Shown here piece after piece: positions 59,573 through 64,000 of a stretch of DNA of 64,000 nt. Source of the stretch: Mytilus galloprovincialis. Lineage: Eukaryota; Mollusca; Bivalvia; Mytilida; Mytilidae. The stretch lies in assembly GCF_965363235.1 (NCBI RefSeq), contig NC_134851.1, forward strand, positions 36,174,321 through 36,238,320, read 5' to 3'. The notes under the pieces were generated by a model. It had not been told where the DNA came from and did not search any database. It was given only the letters and a program-made list of their open reading frames with translations. The position numbers and the translations under genes were made by a program. Each line of letters begins with the position of its first letter. Position 1 is the first letter of the stretch.

Positions 59573-62500
59573 TTAGTTCCGATGCAAAGACCTTATCAGT
59601 GACTCAATATTAACGCCAAAATATGCAATCTTTAATGACTTGACAACAGTATCGTAATTATATCCCTTCTTAATAAGTCTATTCAAAGGTTTTGTAAGTT
59701 TCTGAGGTGAATACTGACACATTTGTGCTTTATAAAGAATATTACGATAAAAAATTGGATGTGAAATACCTGAACGTATTAGAAGTCTGCATGTTGAGCT
59801 ATATTTACGAATGATGTCTTTATACCGATGATAAAATTTAGTAAATGTTTTGACTAGTTTGTGATATCGAAAACCCTGGTGTAATAATTTTTCAGTAATA
59901 CATAAATTTCTCTCGTTAAAATCTAAAACATTGTTACATACACGAGCGAATCGTACAAGTTGAGATATATAAACACCGTAAGATGGTGACAAGGGAACGT
60001 CACCATCTAAAAACGGATAATTAACGATAGGAAATGAAAAATCATCCCTTTTATCCTAAATTTTAGTATTCAGCTTTCCATTAGTGATATAGATATCAAG
60101 ATCGAGAAAAGGGCAGTGGTCTGTGTTAGTATTAGCTTTATTTAAAGTAAGTAAGGATAAATTTCATTAATATAAATACTGAAGTCGTCATTATTGAGAG
60201 CCAAAATATCATCCAAATATCTAAAAGTATTATTAAATTTGTTTATCAGATGTTGTTTCGATGGGTCTTTGCTTATTTTTGTCATAAATTGTAACTCATA
60301 ACATTACAAAAACAGGTCCGCAATAAGTGGTGCACAGTTAGTCCCCATTGGAATTCCGATAATCTAACGATATACGGAATCCCCAAAGCGAACAAAAATG
60401 TTATCTAGTAAAAATTCAAGGGCATATATAGTATCAAAGCATGTCCAATTAACATAGTTTTTTTTGTTTATTGCTACTAAAAAATGACCTAAAAGAGTTT
60501 GAACATATATATTCACATTCTGATTTTTTGAATGCCTATTTAATTAGGTGTGTGAATTTTTTCTTAATGAGAATGTGAGGCAGTGTGGTATACAGGGTAG
60601 AAAAATCAAAACTCTGAACAGATTCAAAATCACCAATATAAGCATGCAATTTATCAAGTACTTCCAACGAGTTCTTGACACTCCAAAAGTAATTTATTCC
60701 ACTATTTTCGAAGGCCTTATTTGAACAATTTATTATCAGGTTTTTAATTGTACCAAGTTTGCTGGTAAGAAGAATAGACAATTTAGTAGTTGAACAATGG
60801 CTTGAAGACGAAATAAATCTATATTTGTAAGGGGTTTTGTGTAGCTTCGGAAGCCAATACATAGTTGGGACTTTCATTGTATTTGGCTCTGCTTGTAAAG
60901 CGGTGCCTAAAAGTTTATGTTTGTTACAGATTTCGTTTTCTGAAAATGGAGTAAGTCGGAATGTTGGTGAATTGGTGATTTCCTTTTTCAGAACCTCAAT
61001 GTAAAATTTACGTCAAACAATAATAATATTATTAGCAGCTTTATCTGCCGGGACAAAAACAAATTCCTTGGCTAGTTCTTTTAGTTTATGTTTGATACGA
61101 GAAATAGGTTTATTGTTGTTATTGTTTATAGTAAAATGTTCTTTAAAATGTTGAATACGTATATCAACTATCTTCATTACTGAATTTAAAAAAGAGTCCA
61201 AAGATTTTTTGTCAGCTTTTTCCCGTTTTATCCATTTCATACAGTAAGTATGGAGTGAGTCGTGGATGATATTACGACACTCATTCCAATTAATAATTGA
61301 CGGGGGACGATATTTAGGTCCTTTACTGAGGAATGATTTTAACTCTCGGTCTTGAACGATGTTAAGATCTCCTGTTATAACATGGGAAATGGGTCCATAA
61401 ATATATTCGGAATTACTGCAATTACATGAAGTAGGTGTATTTTCACTGATATTAACATCTTTACACAATTGACTATAGTTAAACACAAATTTCCGGGTAG
61501 ATTTCTTGTACATATAACAAATAAGAGGTAGCTTAGTATTGTCAAAATATCCAGGAATTTGTTCTTTAACAGAATGGTCGTTAAATATACCGGCAATATT
61601 TACAAAATCAAAGCCTTTATTGACATACTTAATTTTAATAAAATGTTTTTTATGATCTTCAGGGCGATCAATTTTGGGAAATAATTTAGAATAACAATAT
61701 GCCATAATAATTTGAACAATTTCATACTTAGGACTGCTATATGAAATTGTGTTGCAATCCTCCAAAATTTTATTTAACTTATTAACCGGAAACAAACAGA
61801 GTTTTGTTAACAGATAATGTCTGCCGTTGTTTTTTGAAATAGAAATTAGGTCCGAAATATTGGTATGATTGGACCGAATTTTTCTTTGATTGCGATTTGT
61901 TCTACGACCGTGAGAACGTTTTTTACGAACAGTTTTAGAAACTATATCCAAAATGTTAACGGAATTGGTTCTAGATATATTACCAATTCCCATGATATTA
62001 TCATTTAGACCGAGAGGGTAAACTGTCTGTATTTTTTTAATCCAATTTAATTCAATTCTTTTCCGTGATCGTACAAACTTTGAATGCGATTCACCAGGCT
62101 GCTTATTTACTACTTCTAAAGGTTGAACTGCTAAATATTTAAAAGGATGGTTGTGCTTCTTAAGGTGTTGGTAAATGATACTTTTGAATTTATTTGGTCT
62201 TTTAAAACGATACAGATGTTCTTGAGTGCGTTTAGATAAATATCGTCCAGTTTCTCCTACGTACTGAATACCACACCCCGGTTTGTTTCATGTGAGTAAA
62301 TAAATAATACTGTTTGTTCTTCAAGTTATATCAGTTTCAAAATTTAAAGAAAATGTGCGACCATTAAACGTGGACCTTACCGTATTGTTGGTGGAAAGAC
62401 GGGGACATGTAAGTCATTTTTTGGCATGACACTTATCGATAGAAGGGTAACCACGATTTTTATTGTTAAAAATGTTAGCGATGGTAGTATTTTTAGATAA

Positions 62501-62662
62501 CCGATTTTGAAGATTGAGACGTGTGGATACCCTTTGAACAAGTTTAGTATTTATTAATTTTATGTGAGTATAGTTTACAATTAAAATGATAGAATGTGTT
62601 CACCTGTAGTATACTTTATGATATATACAAAAATATGACAAGAATGATAGGTCAATGAGCAT
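59573..62662 (-). pseudogene. GIY-YIG / CxC / RT polyprotein of a Naiad-like element
   Basis: The frame starts at ATG 62662 and stays in one register for 708 codons to 60539, broken only by TGA. Order: N-terminal zinc segment KCHAKKxLTCP (62435-62400); GIY-YIG core GCGIQYVGETGRYLSKRTQEH (near 62275-62215) with ELNWIKKIQ...GLND later; CxC linker SCNCSN (61429-61412); DKAANN block (61045-61028); fingers MYWLPKLHKTPYKYRFI; motif A FDFSTLYTTLPH; motif B GIPMGTNCAPLIADLFL; motif C FRYLDDIL; thumb LSPSYGVYISQLVRFARVC. In-frame TGA: 62600-62602, 62414-62416, 62321-62323, 62288-62290, 61013-61015. The last four sit at expected Cys positions and are probably Sec. Lesions: TAG 60536 (at a likely Trp), +1 in the A-run near 60460, TAG 60364, TAA 60304, a frameshift near 60150, TAG 60056. 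Dead copy. Confidence 0.85.
61412..61429 (-). other. CxC linker motif of the Naiad-like protein
   Basis: TGT-AAT-TGC encodes Cys-Asn-Cys between the endonuclease and RT. This short CxC domain is the family hallmark of permuted Penelope-like elements. Confidence 0.75.
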
Positions 62663-63310
62663 AAAGTGACAAAATGACACATTTTGTATTGATTATGCAT
62701 TAAAAAACATCATTATGTGAATATAGAAGCTAAACTTAATGACATAATTGTAAATTAAATAAAAAACGATAAGATAGTTATTAGACAATAAGAATATCAA
62801 CGAAAAGATAGGATAACAATAGTTTTTTTTCTAATATAAATAGAAAAAAATCATGCAGATTCCTTTCGAAAATACAGCTTTTCAGTATAACCTCCTCTTA
62901 AAATCCCAACTTAAAATCAATCAAAATCAAACAAAAATAATCGACGCTTGTAAAATTATTAATATTCATAGTTAAAATATTTTAGATTTGTTCTTTTAAA
63001 TGAAAATTCACATTGGTTAACTGCATTGTTTCCTAATCACAGTCTGCTGACGTGATGGAAAATTTTGACTTTAGGTTCTCTATTATGTACAATCAAAGAT
63101 GGGAAAAGACACCCAATACTACCTTACGTTCTTGATATTTTTTATTGATTGAAGTGGATTGTAAAAAACTGTATACTAAACGCTAGATTGTAGATAATGA
63201 CTGTATATTTTCGTAGAACGCCTCATGAACCATTTAGCATTTAGCGTCATTATTAGTTATTATATATAAGCATCACCTATTTTACTATATTTTTCAGCGG
63301 TTCTGTTACA
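62663..63310. other. Upstream of the Naiad element, no gene
   Basis: An in-frame TAA at 62693-62695 closes the frame upstream of the chosen ATG. No clear pseudo-LTR copy of the element's own sequence is visible here. The rest is AT-rich. Confidence 0.45.
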
Positions 63311-63317
63311 TTATCAT

Positions 63318-64000
63318 TAGGTCTTTCCACTTTTCTGTGGAAAGACCTATTGTTTTTCTTCTGATTATTTTTTTTTTTTTTTCTTCCGCCTAATTTTGTT
63401 CTTGCGATAAACATTTGTTTCGCAATATGTCGCTTAGATATTTGGTATATGATATCGAACAGTTTATGCGCTTTTGAAATTTACCCTGCGTAAACGAATA
63501 CTTTTCTTTGTAGGAGTTATCTCCCCAAACACTGTTTTCCTTGTTAGCGCAACTCCTTCGCAACCGTAAAATATTATGACAAATTTATTTTACAAAATTG
63601 CTCGTTATATCCTTCGCATGATTTGTCCTTTTTTGACCGAAGTGATATGAACGCTCCATATGAGAGTTATTTCCCCTTATGCATTTGATATAAGTGATAT
63701 GCATTTCTATCTTGTAAACCATAAGTGCTAGAGACCTAGGATCTTTTGATTTGAGGTCCTTGGTCCAAAAAAATGAAAATTAGGTCAAGGTCAAAGGTCA
63801 AGGTCATATTCAAATTTTTGAATTTGGCTTATTCTCTCTTATTTCCTTAAACTGTATAAGATAACGACAAATTATTTTACCTAAATTGTTTGTTGCGACA
63901 TGTCGTTACACGTAAATTTTGATTGCAAGGGTACGTTGAACGTAAAAGGGAGTTTTCTCCCCTCTTGTATTAAAAAATACGCGTATGGTGATATAACTCA
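63318..64000 (+). mobile_element. Bivalve repeat opening with a perfect hairpin, runs off the window
   Basis: TAGGTCTTTCCAC (63318-63330), six-base loop TTTTCT, then GTGGAAAGACCTA (63337-63349) is a perfect 13-bp stem. The body includes GGAGTTATCTCCCC and a short AGGTCAAGGTCAAAGGTCA array at 63782-63806. I know repeats starting AGGTCTTTCCAC from several bivalves. The other end lies beyond the window. Confidence 0.6.

Larger units (their letters stand above)
58941..62662 (-). mobile_element. Naiad-like Penelope retroelement (permuted, seleno-type), decayed
   Basis: One element in minus orientation: coding region 62662-59573, SECIS-like hairpin at 59457-59519, and a 3' UTR ending in the dispersed tail at about 58941 (CCATTTCCATTCTCAATTTTAT). 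The 5' end upstream of 62662 is not defined. Naiads are Penelope-like elements whose GIY-YIG endonuclease is N-terminal to the RT, joined by a CxC linker. All three features are visible here. Such elements integrate by cutting DNA and reverse transcribing in place, and often leave 5'-truncated copies, which the tails at 4086, 31290 and 42998 appear to be. Confidence 0.85.

Noticed and set aside
58941..62662. Hammerhead ribozyme near the Penelope element
   Set aside because: I looked for the CTGATGA and GAAA core in pseudo-LTR position and found no fold. N-terminal-endonuclease elements are reported to lack it.

Overview
The window is AT-rich, intron-containing, repeat-dense animal DNA. Several dispersed repeats match families I know as very abundant in marine mussels: the tail that reads GGGGAATGTGTCAAAGAGAC, the GATGAGTCTTATGTAGACGAAACG repeat, and the TTCGGTGTGAGCCAAGGCTC repeat. 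I read it as nuclear DNA of a Mytilus-like bivalve. I see no bacterial operons, rRNA, CRISPR or intact canonical tRNA.

Likely host genes are few, and all are on the minus strand. (1) 18296-19876 encodes a 526-residue, low-complexity, Ser/Thr/Lys-rich protein in one coding exon. It has a TATA box, a 5'-UTR intron and a poly(A) signal. (2) Two related three-exon genes for small stand-alone GIY-YIG nuclease-like proteins lie 11-12 kb apart: gene A (34839-36027, first exon probably 38100-38117) and gene B (46372-48126, first exon probably 54116-54133 and/or 56263-56280). Their upstream regions are tandemly multiplied, and each unit carries a candidate TATA region and a six-codon first exon. Only some copies keep a GT splice donor.

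Mobile DNA fills most of the rest. From left to right: a 103-bp hairpin MITE (3595-3697); a TA-flanked element with 17-bp subterminal repeats (7638-8969); a hAT-like MITE with an 8-bp target duplication (11300-12167); a 344-bp direct-repeat pair whose spacer recurs inverted 13 kb away; a 4.6-kb TA-flanked TIR element (20706-25309) containing a second nested TIR element (22609-24381); a four-copy block at 30.0, 31.8, 33.3 and 42.9 kb; a tRNA-type SINE (about 34.44-34.65 kb); a tandem-repeat element (40.69-42.59 kb); a decayed Penelope-like reverse transcriptase (43.7-45.2 kb); a three-copy 951-bp array with palindromic junctions inside gene B intron 1 (48311-51135); a 1.4-kb direct duplication (53.9 and 56.1 kb); and a TTGCGGCAA-rich TIR element (57.5-58.57 kb).

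The most striking locus is 58941-62662 (minus). It is a Penelope-like retroelement with a permuted order: N-terminal GIY-YIG endonuclease, CxC linker, then RT. This matches the Naiad clade. Its frame is crossed by five TGA codons, four of them exactly where family cysteines are expected, and a textbook form-2 SECIS hairpin can be folded by eye in the 3' UTR (59457-59519). This copy therefore descends from a multi-selenocysteine retrotransposon. It is now dead: four TAA/TAG stops and two frameshifts are also present. Its 3' end is the same tail found dispersed across the window, which suggests that much of that repeat family is 5'-truncated progeny of such elements.
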